This document shows, one piece after another, positions 13,431-25,869 of a DNA stretch of 64,000 nucleotides (position 1 is its first letter; every line of letters begins with the position of its first letter). Origin of the DNA: Nageia nagi. Its lineage: Eukaryota; Pinophyta. The notes below the pieces were generated by a model. That model did not search any database and was not told where the DNA came from. It saw only the letters and a program-made list of their open reading frames with translations. The stretch lies in NCBI GenBank assembly GCA_050084985.1, contig JBITNC010000001.1:79732001-79796000 (forward strand), in the 5' to 3' direction. The translations under genes were made by a program, and so were the position numbers.

Positions 13431-13599
13431 AACTTATTTTCAATGATGAGGTATATATTCAAAACTAGGTAGGGAGAGGGGGAAGCAAGACACTCATGTG
13501 ATGAAAATGAGGAATAACATGCGATCCCAAAGGAGTGCATGTGTGGAAGTGACATGCCCTACATTTGTACTACCACCACAAATTGAGTAGGTAAGAGTC

Positions 13600-14960
13600 A
13601 TTGATGGAAAATATAGGTGGAGAGACCAAATTTGGAACCTAGGATGGCAACAAGAACTAAAATTATTGAAAAGGAGAACCTATAGGCACTCAAAATACTA
13701 GAAACCAACAAAGATAATGTTAGGCTAGAAGAGATTGGAACCTCCTAAGGGGAAGAAATTAGAAGGGATTTGACTGTATGGTAAATTCTATGCAATGGAG
13801 GCATATATGGGTTTGTGGATGCCTTAAATGGCCATAATCCTAATGGATCTAGGCAAGTTGTAGATTCATATAATGGTGGACAAGTGAGGGTGGATGGATA
13901 GTAATTCTCAATCAACCTAAAGTTGATAGAAGTAGCTACAGGCATGGAAAAATCTATATGCAGGCATATCAAGGAGATGTAGACCCTAGTTTCAAAAATC
14001 CAAACATTATATGGGCAAGGGGTTCCTCTCCCAAAGATTAGGAAATCTACCTATCCAATCTATTCCATTTAGTACCCTTGGTATGAGGTAGCGAAGGTAA
14101 TTGTGCAACCATTTACCATAAAAGGAAGATATACTAAATTATTTAGAATGCATTTCATCTTATTGAATCACTTTAGGGGATTTTATAGAAAAGATTTACC
14201 CTATTATCTGCATACATCTTTGGATTTATTTATTAGGAAGCATAAGGATGCCATGCCAATACATAAAGGCTTAATCAAAATTTTAGTGGATTTTGAGAGG
14301 ATGAGGGCAAGAAGGGTGAGGTATTTAGTGCAACAGGTGCCAGAGCATTCTTGGATTAAACTTGCACTTTAAAAATCCCCTAGGAATAGCTCACCAAATA
14401 GGCTCCCCCTAGGAAGCCTATTACCTCTCCAATTTTGGTTGGCTTTTTTGACCTAGAGGAATAAAATTATCTATAGGTGATAATGTATCTACTCATAAAT
14501 GATAGAGGAATTTTGTGGTAGACTCTAAGGATGAGGTCATGGAAGAAGAAGTAGAGAAAGAAGACATGGCAAAGTAATTGAAGGATTTCATGGAGACTAC
14601 AGGAAGTATGGTAGTGAAGCAAAATTCTCCTAAGGAAGCCTACAATCAATGGGTATATGAAATATTAGCACCCCCAAAGGACCATGGAGATATGCAAGAA
14701 TCTCCTTGTCATATGGAGAGAAGGTTGTAGAGGGTAAGTCCCCAACAGGTGATAGAATCGATAAGATAAGAAGGAAGAGGATGTCCTTAAGGAATCTATT
14801 GAGGAACAAAATCAAACAATAAATCACCTCAAGAAGAATCTTGTAGGTCCCAACAAGATACCAACTTTCATCCCAAAAATTAAATTTAGGAAGATCTATG
14901 GGAAACTCAGATATTTTGTAGAATGGGAAAGAATTGGGAGAAGAGGAGAAGAATGGAGGA
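13600..14960 (+). pseudogene. Unclassified plant repeat-associated ORF, decayed
   Basis: Conceptual reading with frameshifts gives IYGFVDALNGHNPNGSRQVV near 13,800, then VDSYNGGQVRVDG and ATGMEKSICRHIKEM. The open stretch 14,103-14,372 follows (FTIKGRYTKLFRMHFILLNH, then LPYYLHTSLDLFI). This order (short 'F.nG.v.v.g' strand, 'aTG' helix, then 'GRy...HF.LLnHFR...lPyyL..SL') resembles an uncharacterised protein common in repeats of large plant genomes. I know no function for it. An acidic Glu/Lys tail follows at 14,520-14,600. It may be cargo of a transposon; no terminal repeats were seen. Confidence 0.4.
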
Positions 14961-15013
14961 ATTCGGTAAGTGCAAGAAGAGTCCCACTTTGGAGGAAGTC
15001 TTATGAATTGCTA

Positions 15014-15722
15014 GGTTTTTGTATTTGTTTAATAACATTTTATTTTCTTGGAATTATGAAAACATATTATATGTGCACAATTTGCATACAATTCTTCACA
15101 AGTTAAAATAAAAAATAAATTAAAAATGATAAGTTTTATACAAATTATGCTTGTTGAATACGAGCATTTTTTGAAATGATAATCATGGCCAATAAAAAAT
15201 TAATAAAAAATAAAAAATTCATGAAAAAAATACAAAAAATATCCTCCATTATATTTAGTGTCTTAGGTATCTTTAACCAAAATAATTTAAAAAATATTTT
15301 ACTTTACATCCAATTATGCTTGATGGACATGATAGGCATGGTCTTGAAATTGTTTTTTTTTTTTTAACAATGGGTTTTGTATTTGTTTAATAACATTTTT
15401 ATTTTTTTGGAATTGTGAAAAAAATAATATATGTGCACAATCTATACAATTCTTCATAATATTAAAAAAAAAACAAATTAAAAATGATAAGTTTATGTCA
15501 AATTATGCTTGCCGAACACGAATAATTTTTGAAAAGATTATCATGGTCAATAACAAATTAATAAAAAATAAAATATTCATGAAAAAATTACAAAAAAATA
15601 TCCTCCACAATATTTAGTTTCTTATGTATCTTTACACAAAATTATTTTAAAATATATTTTAATTTAGGTCCAATTATGCTTGTCGGACACAATGGGGGTA
15701 TCATCCAAAAATTGTATTTTTT
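15014..15722. repeat. 358-bp tandem duplication with internal ~180-bp periodicity
   Basis: The string GTATTTGTTTAATAACATTT occurs at 15,021 and again at 15,379, and similarity continues across both halves, so two copies of about 358 bp lie head to tail. Within them AATTATGCTTG occurs four times (15,143, 15,312, 15,501, 15,672), spaced 169, 189 and 171 bp, so each unit may itself be an old dimer. This resembles a small satellite block. Confidence 0.75.
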
Positions 15723-18179
15723 AAATGGTGGCTTTTAAACATGCCTACCAAATATTAATTTATATCATCTGGGTATTATAATAAGTTACATATTTCAAAA
15801 CTAGACTTTGAGAGCTACATTTTTACTCAAGTACCTTTTTCAAGAATTGGACTCTAAGTGCTTCAAATTTTGAGATCAAGTAGGAGAAAACCTAAAAATT
15901 ATGGAAAATAGTTCCACTTTTTAGCCAAAAGTGGTACTCATCTTCTTGCACTTACTCAATTTGTTGTTGGTTTGATAAAAAATGAAGGCCATACAAGACC
16001 CATGGTACAACAAGCAAAAGCTTAAGGGGATCATTGGAAAGTAACTCTGGTTTCAAACTAGAAAGAAATTCCAATGACTATCCCAATCTCTAATTCTGGT
16101 GGTCTAACAAGTATGGAGATGGAACTTCTATGGGATTGCTTAAATAGGAAGGATTCAAAGTTTGAAATGGATTGGAGTTTAGTATTTTAGCTATTACATG
16201 AGTGGTGCAAGCAAGAATTATCTAAGAAAGAGGACATCTTGCAGCCCATAATAGTTTGTGTAACTATGAGGGAACTTTTTTTATAGTGTTTTTGTTTCAT
16301 ATGTTTTTCTAAAGAATATTCAAATGCTTATCTATATACTAGTTTTGGGGCCCTATTTTTTGAAAAACCTGCTATAACTATTTTTACCCTTATAAAAAAA
16401 ATAAGGGTTGAAAACTTATTATACAAAGTAGGACATAATCAATGTTAGTAAAAACAATGGAGGTTGATAAAATACTAGAAATGAAACTCATGAGTTAGTT
16501 ACTAAGGAATGGTCATATCAGCTAATACTACTATAAAGTTTAACTTTTTATGATCTCTTTGTTGAGTTTAAATATTTTTTTATTAACCTTGAGATGAATA
16601 AATGGGATGGTGATATGTGATGCATTATGCACATTTATTTTGGGATGATATATGAAAGAAAATAATGTATGTAATTATGCAGTATGGGCACTGACGAATG
16701 GAGATACTAGGTTTAAGGATGACTTCCATTTTAATATATAGAACAAGTATAAACCATGGCATTTGATGTCATCTAATGATTTATTTAAGTCAAGTTTCAC
16801 ATAAGTGTGAAGAATGAATAATCCCATTCAACGATCTATTTAGGACTTATCCCACCTTTGTATGAAGGTCGAGTGGTGGCATTGTAATTACAAGATGATT
16901 TTTTCAATAGATATTTTAGAATTGACTTCCATATAATTAAGAATAATAGATAATTCCATTCAAAAATTTATCTAGAATTGATTCCATCTTAGTGTGAAGT
17001 ACAATTTTTGATTCTTACAATTTTAGATGTCGTTCAAAGACCTATGACTTAGGGGGAATGAACAAATATGTAAATATGATTTATTATGGATGGGATGTGT
17101 ATGGACTAACTTATGAAAAAGGGATGAATGAGTGGAATGTATTATGAGAGTATGGAGTATGGAAACTCATGAATTATTATTTATTTTTGTTATTTCATTT
17201 GGTTTTTTATCATATTTTTTGACATGTTAATTTTTTAAAGGGTGCTTTTATTTGCATAGGATGGATATACAAAGATATAAATAAATAAAATGGAGATACA
17301 GGATTCTATCATGAATTATCTTTATCTTACATCAAAATTCTATGCTAGATCACCATTTATCTTCAAGATATATTAGATAACCAAACAAATTGACCATATT
17401 AGTAGTTCTTCATGTTGTAAATTCTATAAGGAGTGAAGGACAAATGAATGTGAACTTAAGAAAGTTTATAAAATGGAATGGGATGGGCACAAAGATGACA
17501 TCCTTGATCATCACATTCAAGCACATTGAATTTTTTAAATTATACATGTGCATAGACCAAAATATGGTACAAACACTTTTAGATTTTACATTCACCAAAA
17601 TTATATTAATGAACAATGAAGCATAGGGAATCCAGGAGACATGATTTCAACCAATTCAAATCAATAATCACTTTCTTAAGTGATTGAATGGTGTTTTGTA
17701 TATATGGATACATCATAATAAAGTAAATGGTGAAGCAAAATTAAAATTAAAATTATGGGTGGGTGTGTGGGATGAACTTTGGACATTAACCTTAAAACTT
17801 TACACAAAAAGGACTTTAAACTTGTTTTTGAGATGATTTTTATAAATTTTATAAATTCTATGGTGTTTTTTTATTTTTGATGATTTTGTTTTTAACTATG
17901 GGACACATGTAATGGATGTGGTTAGACTAAAATAAAAACATAATAAAAATGTATTAAAAATGATGATAGAGAAACATGTGAAATGTATAGACAAAATGAG
18001 ATGGAAATGGATGTAAAAAGTAGGTAATAGAAAATAAAAGAACTATGATTTTTTTTTTGTATTATGTACAAAGTATGGAACAAACTAGGAAGGTGTAGAT
18101 AGATGAAGAGGAGTATGACTCCCCAATTATGAATATTATGATGCATAAGGAAGGTAAGGATGTGGAGGACTTGGATCTC
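15723..18179. other. No gene recognised
   Basis: AT-rich sequence with only short, unmatched open frames (78 codons at 17,390-17,626 +; 86 codons at 17,922-18,182 -). No repeat longer than a few bases was noticed. Confidence 0.35.
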
Positions 18180-18330
18180 CATTAATGATCAAATCTTGGA
18201 CTACATATTTTAAATATCAATATTTGTTGGTATTATGACCTTTTTTATGATGGAAATTGCAATACTCATGCTACTTATTCCACCATGATTGTTCAATATT
18301 GGGATGTAGCTTTTTATTATTAGGGAGAGT
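18180..18330 (-). pseudogene. Possible gag zinc-knuckle remnant
   Basis: On the minus strand the frame reads HEYCNFHHKKGHNTNKY, a stop, then YLKYVVQDLI. This fits the Tat/Ogre gag nucleocapsid pattern (yC.fH...GH.t..C..Lk..vqdLI) with the last Cys changed to Tyr. Upstream sequence to about 18,900 could be the rest of gag but is too decayed to read. It is separate from the Tat element that starts near 19,140. Confidence 0.35.
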
Positions 18331-19138
18331 GATCATCTTATTATCATACAACCATAAAAAAATTTATGATAGTATATCTATGAATGGTTTAAACTATAGA
18401 AAAGGGTCACGTTGTCTCTAATTATTCTAATTATTTTCCTCCAATCAAATAAGGGCACCAAAAAGACTTGTTGCATGAGATCATATGTGTATGATAACTT
18501 CTCCAAACTAGAATGGTGAGTGGATGGTGAAGGACAATTATCACATTGATTCCTTTCAGGTTAGATGAATTGATGTGTAAGAAAAGTGCATGTGGATAGT
18601 AATGGTGATTGAGGTGATTATGGGTGTATTAAAATAGGTATAGGTGGATATGGTAATAGTGGCAGATGAGATGTTTGTAGTGAGAAGGGTAAATGGAATG
18701 TCATCCCTTTAAATAATAGAAATAGTACATATATTCCATCAATTTATACTAAATACTATTCATCTATTACTAAGGTAAGTATGGGCTATTCTTCATAAAA
18801 CTCGCATGAAATTATCTCATCACTTCAAACAAGATGTGGTGGTATATACTCATGTTGAATCATGTTAACATGAAGAATCTCCAAGTATCAATTCTCCTTA
18901 TTATGACTTTAATTTATCATATGGGTCCTTTATCTTTCTTGATATGGATGAGAATGAGATATATCAATTTCCTAACTATCCAGAACTATATAGGAAATGT
19001 GCTTAGATGACATGAAACCAATATCTCTTATCATTTGAAAAATTTGAACAAAAACCTAAAAAAAATGAGGGATTAAAGTTATAAATCATATTTTTATTAC
19101 ATAATTATTGATGGAAATTGTGTAATGTATATGCCCTT

Positions 19139-20662
19139 GGACAATTTCAACCAAAGTATATCATGAATAGGCTAACGTTATAACCTAATCTTTGAAGTAG
19201 GTTGGTTCCTTATCTATTGGGCATAGATGAAAGGAACAAGTAACAAGAAAGAAACAAAAGAGGGTAGAGTGCAAGAAATAAAGCAACAAGTATAGGGAGC
19301 AAGAGAAAAAGTAAGGAGCAAATCACTAGTTCAGTGCAGGCTTTCATAGAATGTGAAACCTTGGCAAGAATCTAGTGTAGCAGCCATAGTGTAAGCTTTC
19401 ATTCTCTAAATTATTCTTCAACTTAAATTTACCATATAAGAAAATATAGTTATACCAACAACTCATTGTTATCATTTAGGAAATATTTGTTACTTGCCAC
19501 AATACAACCAAATTAATAATAAACAATGATAAGTGTTGGACAAGAAAGGTCAAGATGGCATCGTATTACTCATAGAATAAAAGGTCTTTGAAAACAAATA
19601 CAATGGGAAATACTAGGGATCCCAACCTTTTTTAATGATCTTCAACTAAATTTATACTAGGCTAGAGCAGTTACAAAATGATTGAAACAAAAAAGCTACA
19701 AAATGGCCCAAATATTCTAGCCCTCTTTTAATAAATAGCTAACTAACTCAACCACATGGTATTTTATTTCTAAAAATTGAAAGATCTAGAACTGTAACTA
19801 CCTCTAAATTGCAACGAGCATGCTTCTTGGGTGTTATTTGGACCTATTTTACATTTTTAAAAGATTCTCTAATTGATTATGATGATTTCAAAGTCTTTCC
19901 ATCTTCTAGTGATTATTCTAGAACTTTCTCAAGTTTTAGCTCACATTCCAAAGTCCTTTGGTGAAGTTTTGCTTGGGTAGAGATTTCTTTTGTTACTTTT
20001 GACATCATCAATCTCCACACTCTGATCTTGAAGGATTTTATTTTTTTCTAACGTCACTTTCTTCTTGCACCTTTGCTTGGTAAAGCAAGTAACTTTGGAG
20101 GATTTTAGTTTTTCTTATGATTCATCCTCCTTTGGATTCGTTCTTTTAGCCAAAGTGGGTTTCACTTTACTTAGCAGATGTCATCTCCCTCTCATACCCC
20201 AAGACACATAACTCAACCATCTTGAAAACTTTTAGCATTACTCGCTGACATCACTACTCTTAGAGTCTAGTTTTAGATAAAAATAACACTCATCTATACT
20301 TTGTTGACATCACATATAGAGATTGCTATACTTAGTGCATTTTCTCATCAAAACTATTTAGGTTTATTTTGTTGACATCATCTCCTTTCATGCCCTAGAA
20401 CACATAACTCAGCTATCATAAAAACTTTTAGCATTACCTGCTGACATCACTACTTTTGAAGTTCAATTTTATATGAAAATAATATTCACCTATACTTCGC
20501 TAACATCACATCTAGATATTGCTATATTTAGAGCATTTTCTCATCAAAATTGTCTAAAATTTATGGAATAGTTAGGAGTTTGCTAAAACACACTTCTTTA
20601 GACAAATACAAACAATATGTGTTAGGAAGCCACTAGAGTGTTGGGCTATTTATGTATATACA
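19139..20662 (-). repeat. Tat element 3' LTR (left)
   Basis: Similar throughout to 36,696-38,231. Similarity begins at CAATTTCAACCAAAGTATAT and ends at TGTATATACA (20,662). The outermost 10-15 bases do not match the start of the other LTR (TGTTGATGATAA), so this end is damaged or rearranged. No clear polypurine tract adjoins it on the inner side. Confidence 0.8.
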
Positions 20663-20879
20663 TTTTAATAATATCTGCGGAAAATTTACCTTTTATATAA
20701 GAAATTTTGAACCCAGCACAAAACTTTGAAAAAGGAAAAGAACTAAGCTTTAATTTTGTGAACTTAGGAACTGTTGAACTTTCACCAATTTACATGCATT
20801 CTAGAGAAGTCCTTTAACCTTGAATGAGCTAAGGATACAGTATTCAAAACTTCATAAGACACTTGCCCATGTTTTTGCA

Positions 20880-23800
20880 ACAATTGCTATAAACTAAACC
20901 CAACCTTTTCCCAAGAATCAAAGAGTTTTAACAAATTTACCTCATCAAATGAAGATAGCAGCACTTCCATATCATCAATTTTTTTACTAATTTTTTGAAT
21001 ATTTTCTAAAAATTCTAATTCTAATATTGGTGAGTCATCAATCTTCCATAATTTTGGAACTCCCAATGTAGTTAATTTTTGAAACTTTGTCTTTAGAGTC
21101 TCTATTCCATACAATTGATTTAACACACTATTTCTAATCTCTTAACAAACCTACTTTCTCTACACTAGGTAATTGATTGTTGCCATAAGTTCAAGTCAGT
21201 ATCCAATATTTAGGGCCTATAAACTTTTATTTGAAATTTTATTAAATTTATTATTTTTTTCTTGGCTTCCATTAATATAGGATAAAGGATACTCTCTCCT
21301 GCCAACATCTACTTCAAGCCTTTTTAATTCCAACAAACACACTTCAACATGATCCCTAAGATGAATTAGGTCCTTGATTTCTTGGGACCTTTGTTCCCAA
21401 AATTTCTCCTCTATAGCTAATAAGAAACCCTTATCTACTTTGTACTTATTCATAATTTGTTGCAATTGAGCTATGTTAGCATTCAAACTATCAATGATTG
21501 AGTCTCTTGATGCAATTTTTGCTATTTTGTGGCTATTTCTATATCTTTTTTTTCAATAATGGCATCTTTTTTCTCATGCAATCAATAGTAGGAGCAATAG
21601 ATAAACTTCCCTTAAAATAGCTATATTATTATCGTAACTTTCAACTTGATATTTTGAGCAACTAGTCGCTTCTTCATTGTTTCATGAGCCTTTTGAAGCT
21701 TGTTATACTTGACCTCCAACTTGGTCAACTTTGATATATTTAGGTCCATGATAGTTTGTAGCAACTCATTCTTATCACTCTGGGGAATGCTTCTCATATC
21801 TATCTTCACCTAGGTGTTCATGGAGGTTAAGTCACTCTACCCATCCTAAGGGTCCTAGGCTATAGCCATTTCTAGCACTTTATTTTTTGTATTCATAGAA
21901 TTTTAGAGCGTTTACTGAATTATTTGATACTAGGATTTTCTTCAATTGCTTATACATCCATTCTCCTTGGTTACTCTTCATTTATTAGTACTGCTACATA
22001 ATTCCATCAATGGACACCTGCTACCTAGATATAGTAATGAATGGAGAATCAGCACTCAAATCCTAGGAAGAAGATGCCACAACTTATTTTGCTAGTGTTG
22101 CAAGACTAGCCTAACTGGAGCTTGGACCACTTCTAGTAATAGGATTCATTATGGAAAATACTAGGATTAGTAGTGGTGATGATGGTATGGTGATGATGTT
22201 AATGAGAGGAGCAATAGGGGAAATTGATGTGAAGGGGGTAGGATGGTAATAATATTACAATTGGTTGAGTGGTAGGTGTCAAAGAAGTTTTTACAACTAT
22301 AGAAAGAGGGGCTTGAGTGAAAATGGGTCAGACAACTTGAATGGAAACTGGTATTATAGGTTTTGATGAGGAGGTATCCGAAGAAGTAGGAGGAGAAATA
22401 GAAAGCATACCTATTAGAGTGGGGGTCTTCTTCTTCTTCTTAGGTGAGAGGGGAGCCTTTTAAGTTTTCTCTTCATCATATACACCTCTCACCCTTTTTA
22501 TACCCTTGTATGACTTCCAAGGTAGCTTTTCTAACCTCTTCTTTAGCTTGTTCCTCTTGGCTAATTCTTTGAGCTTTTGACTGATCTTGTTCTTCTTCTT
22601 CATCATCACTTTTGGGACACTCCTCAATAGGGACATCTAAAGGGTGTTCCATCTTCCACATATCCTCAAACCCATCATTAAGGTATAACTCAAGGGAGGT
22701 AAATTTATTCCCAGATTCAATTTGGTATTGGTTAAATTAGCAATTTTCTCCTCGCTCCACTTAATCCTTCTTAATGTAGCCAAATTTTTTTATAAATTGT
22801 ATCAATATTTCGATTAAAAATTACCTTTTTCTCATAGAAATTCAATCCATGGTGGCAACAAATCTTTAGCAATCACACATGGGCATTGGCTTATCCTTTT
22901 CTTTCAGATTTCTCCACTTGTTTATCTTTGGTTTGGCTTTCACTTTGAATCTAGGAGGATTGGGTTAATTTTTCAATCTTTTTCCAAACACATCTTCTAG
23001 ATCATATAGATGCTATTAATTAATCCTTTTTAACTTCAACCTAAACAACTTCTCCTTTATTCAATCACCTCCTCCTTTACTTTGGAGTACCAAGTTATGC
23101 ACCTTGTGAGGCAAAGCATAGACTAGTTCTTCTTTGCTACAACTCCATATTTTGCATCTACATAATCTATTTGCCTCCCATACTCTATAATGAAGACCTA
23201 GTTAATGACATGTATAAGTAACAATAAATGAGCTTTGAAAAAACCATAAATTATAATGAATTTCCCTTCTCCATAAAGAACCAATCTCCAATCTCACTTG
23301 AGGCATCTAAAGATACAATTTTGATGCATCTAACAGTCTTGGAATTTTAGGAGCAAATAAACTCATGGCCAGAACTAAAACATTTTCTACAAAGCTATAG
23401 TAATTGGTTGATGACCTTACTTCTTCATTCCATTTATCCATAGACCTTGGGGACCCATTTCCCTCATGTTTAACTAAGGTTAATCGTTTGAAGAATCTCA
23501 AATTTTGATGAATTACTAACCAAACAATATACGATGCATATGCAAAGTAAGATCCTTGATCAATTTCTTCCAATTATTTTGAAATCCTATCTAAATATTA
23601 ACATCCCAATCATAAATGGTGGGAGTATTCAGTTCGATATCTAATAGGCTATGGCAAGCTTTTCCAATGAGATATATTTATCTATCTTTTCCTCTATTGC
23701 TACTGACAACATAGAAAATAACAATTGTAGGTGTGAGGAGAAACTAGATAATAACACTCCAAAATTAGGGACCTCTAAGAAATTCATAGTACCCTCCACA

Positions 23801-23990
23801 TTCTTGTTGAGCCAAGACAAGATGTTCATCCTCATATTTGAGCTTGGTCTTATGTTCAAATTTATTAAGATGGGGGGAGAGAATGGGGTAGGTGGATTAA
23901 AAGTGCTTACTAAAGACATAGGGTCTAGACTAAGAACCACCTTCGCTGCAAGTCTCTTACAACCCTCATTGTAGGATCAAATGCCCCTTT
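20880..23990 (-). pseudogene. 3' ORF region of the Tat element, function unknown
   Basis: Between integrase and the 3' LTR the minus strand holds a series of open pieces: 99 codons at 23,641-23,940, 88 at 23,307-23,573, 61 at 22,476-22,661 (acidic, DDEEEEQDQSKAQ), 89 at 21,217-21,486 and 79 at 20,887-21,126. The last two read as charged coiled coil (AQLQQIMNKYKVDKGFLLAI). A Pro/Ser/Thr-rich, Lys-run linker lies around 22,440-22,200. Together they look like one large decayed protein with an N-terminal globular part, acidic linker, low-complexity stretch and C-terminal coiled coil. It sits in the env position, but no signal peptide or membrane anchor is evident, so I do not call it env. Confidence 0.4.
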
Positions 23991-24600
23991 GATTAGCTCT
24001 ATTAACTCTAGGATTGGAAAACATATATGGGAAATAAAATACATAACACTAACCCCATTGGTGAGTGAGAAATATGATTAAATCCAAAAATAAGATACAT
24101 ACTTCTGTAGTATCCTTTGAATTCTTGTTTTATGCTATTATCTCTATGTCCCATAGAAACTCCATTGAATCAATAATATTTTTTACAAAACCTTTTCTAG
24201 AGTTAGCACCATATTCTTTCTAGATTGCACTACTCTTTGAATTATACCCTATTTTGTTTTAACAATTCTGAATGATGCTCTATGTTTCCTAGCTCTATTG
24301 AAAACTAGAAACTCAGATAATTGCTACTCTTTTAAAATCTCTAGAGTTTGTATGTTTCAAAATGCATCACCTTTGCTTCTTTTATTCTTAAATTCCTATG
24401 CATTGCATTTTTATTTTCAATCATGCAACATAACTACTACACCATTTGTATTAATAACTAAATTTTATGCTTCCAAGCTTTTCTTGGGAACTCCAATTCC
24501 AATGAAGCTAAAAATGTATCAAGCCATTAATATTTCCATTAAATAAAAACCATACTCTTGCTTAAAAATTAAATGCAAAAATATCATATTTACAATATTT

Positions 24601-24640
24601 ACAAAGGTAGTGTATTTTCTACAAAGGTAGTGTATTTTCT
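24601..24640. repeat. Perfect 20-bp tandem duplication
   Basis: ACAAAGGTAGTGTATTTTCT occurs twice head to tail without a mismatch, in the stretch between integrase and the 3' ORF of the Tat element. The perfect match suggests a recent slippage event. Confidence 0.95.
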
Positions 24641-24949
24641 TCTAAAATCATTCTCCTGCCCATGTAGGCTTGTAATGTTTCAAATGCTACCCATTTACTG
24701 AAATTGGTAGCTTCCACCCATTTAATTTGGCTATTTCAAAAGCATTTCTTCAAATGCACTTGGCTATGATGTATGGTCCTTACCACAAAGACTCAAACTT
24801 CTTATGCTTTTCAAGTTTGGCTCTATCTTCATCCCATTTTAAAACAAGATCTCTTTCTTTGAAGGTGTCCAAAGATGTTTTTTGGGTATCAAACTACCTC
24901 TTTAGAATTTCATTTCTCTTTTGCAAATCTTGATATGACTTATTTAGGG

Positions 24950-25861
24950 ATTCTTCTAGATGCAATAGTTCATTCATCTATACTTGAAGTGGTTCAAATC
25001 CTTCACCATATTCTTAAAGTATTGTTAAAATAAAGAGCTCTATATGCTTGGAGCAAAGCCCTTTTTCTGTATACCAACTCATATGGACTGGTCTTCATAG
25101 TCAACTTTATAATGATCCTATCTACCCATAATGCCTAATTTAGCTTCTCATGCCAAGTTCAAATATTATTCTCTACAGTTCCCTTAAGGATTCTTAACAA
25201 ATTCTTATTTATCGATTTAGCCATCCCATTACCTTATGGATAGTAGTTTGAGGAAGTCTTCCAATAGATCCGTATCTCATAGCAAAATATAATATCTATT
25301 CCTAAAAATGCCAAACCATTATCAAAAATGATTTTTTAGAAATTCCATACCTGATGATCAAGTTTTCAATGAATTTTAGAATAATTTTTTGATTTGTCTC
25401 TTTCATAACTTCCACTTCTACCCATCTGGTGAAATAATATGTGGTGGTAAGAATGAATTTATGCTCAGTTGAGGAATTTAGATTAATAATTCCATTAAAT
25501 TCTAATCCCCACTATTGAAAAGGTTCTTTTTCTTGAATTGGTTCTAATGGTAAAGCTACCTTACTCTTTCTCCTACAAACCTCTGACATTTCTCAAAACT
25601 TTGAGCCTTTGTAAAAGCATCTTTAAACATAGTGGGCCAGTAATAACCTACTTGAATTAGTTTACCCATCATTGTATAACTATAATAATGACCTTCAAAT
25701 ACCCTGTAATGAAATTCTTCAATCAATTTCGCTATCTTGAATGAAGGTATACACCTTAGCAATATTTCATCATGATTTCTTTTATAAAGCACTTGGTCAA
25801 TTTTTGTGTAATTTTGAGTATGAATTTTAAATCTTCTTCTTTGTGATATGTTCAAATGCAT
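24950..25861 (-). pseudogene. Tat integrase
   Basis: Integrates the element's cDNA. The N-terminal zinc-binding region lies in the 101-codon frame at 25,556-25,861 (EFHYRVFEGHYYSYTMMGKL, then YYWPTMFKDA and CQRFVGE). The core follows: WGLEF where the first catalytic Asp (WGLDF) is now Glu, TTTYYFTRWVEVE, IIFDNG with the second Asp kept, and GNGMAKSINKNLL where the usual catalytic Glu of 'GNGqaEa' is lost. C-terminal part: TSPYELVYRKRALL. Stops and at least one frameshift break it. Confidence 0.75.
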
Positions 25862-25869
25862 GGGAGTTT

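Larger units (their letters stand above)
8900..13450 (+). mobile_element. L1-like LINE (non-LTR retrotransposon), decayed
   Basis: Two-ORF plant L1-type architecture on the plus strand: ORF1 with a DUF4283-like domain and a zinc knuckle, then ORF2 with apurinic endonuclease, reverse transcriptase and a C-terminal zf-RVT zinc-binding region, in that order. Both ORFs carry many stops. No poly-A tail or target-site duplication was found, so the ends are approximate. Such elements copy by target-primed reverse transcription; this copy cannot be active. Confidence 0.8.

Noticed and set aside
17922-18182. 86-codon hydrophobic minus-strand frame as a membrane protein gene
   Set aside because: Composition is what any AT-rich antisense frame gives, and it abuts a gag remnant in another frame.
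20880-23990. Calling the Tat 3' ORF an envelope gene
   Set aside because: Only its position supports this; no signal peptide, cleavage site or membrane anchor could be seen.
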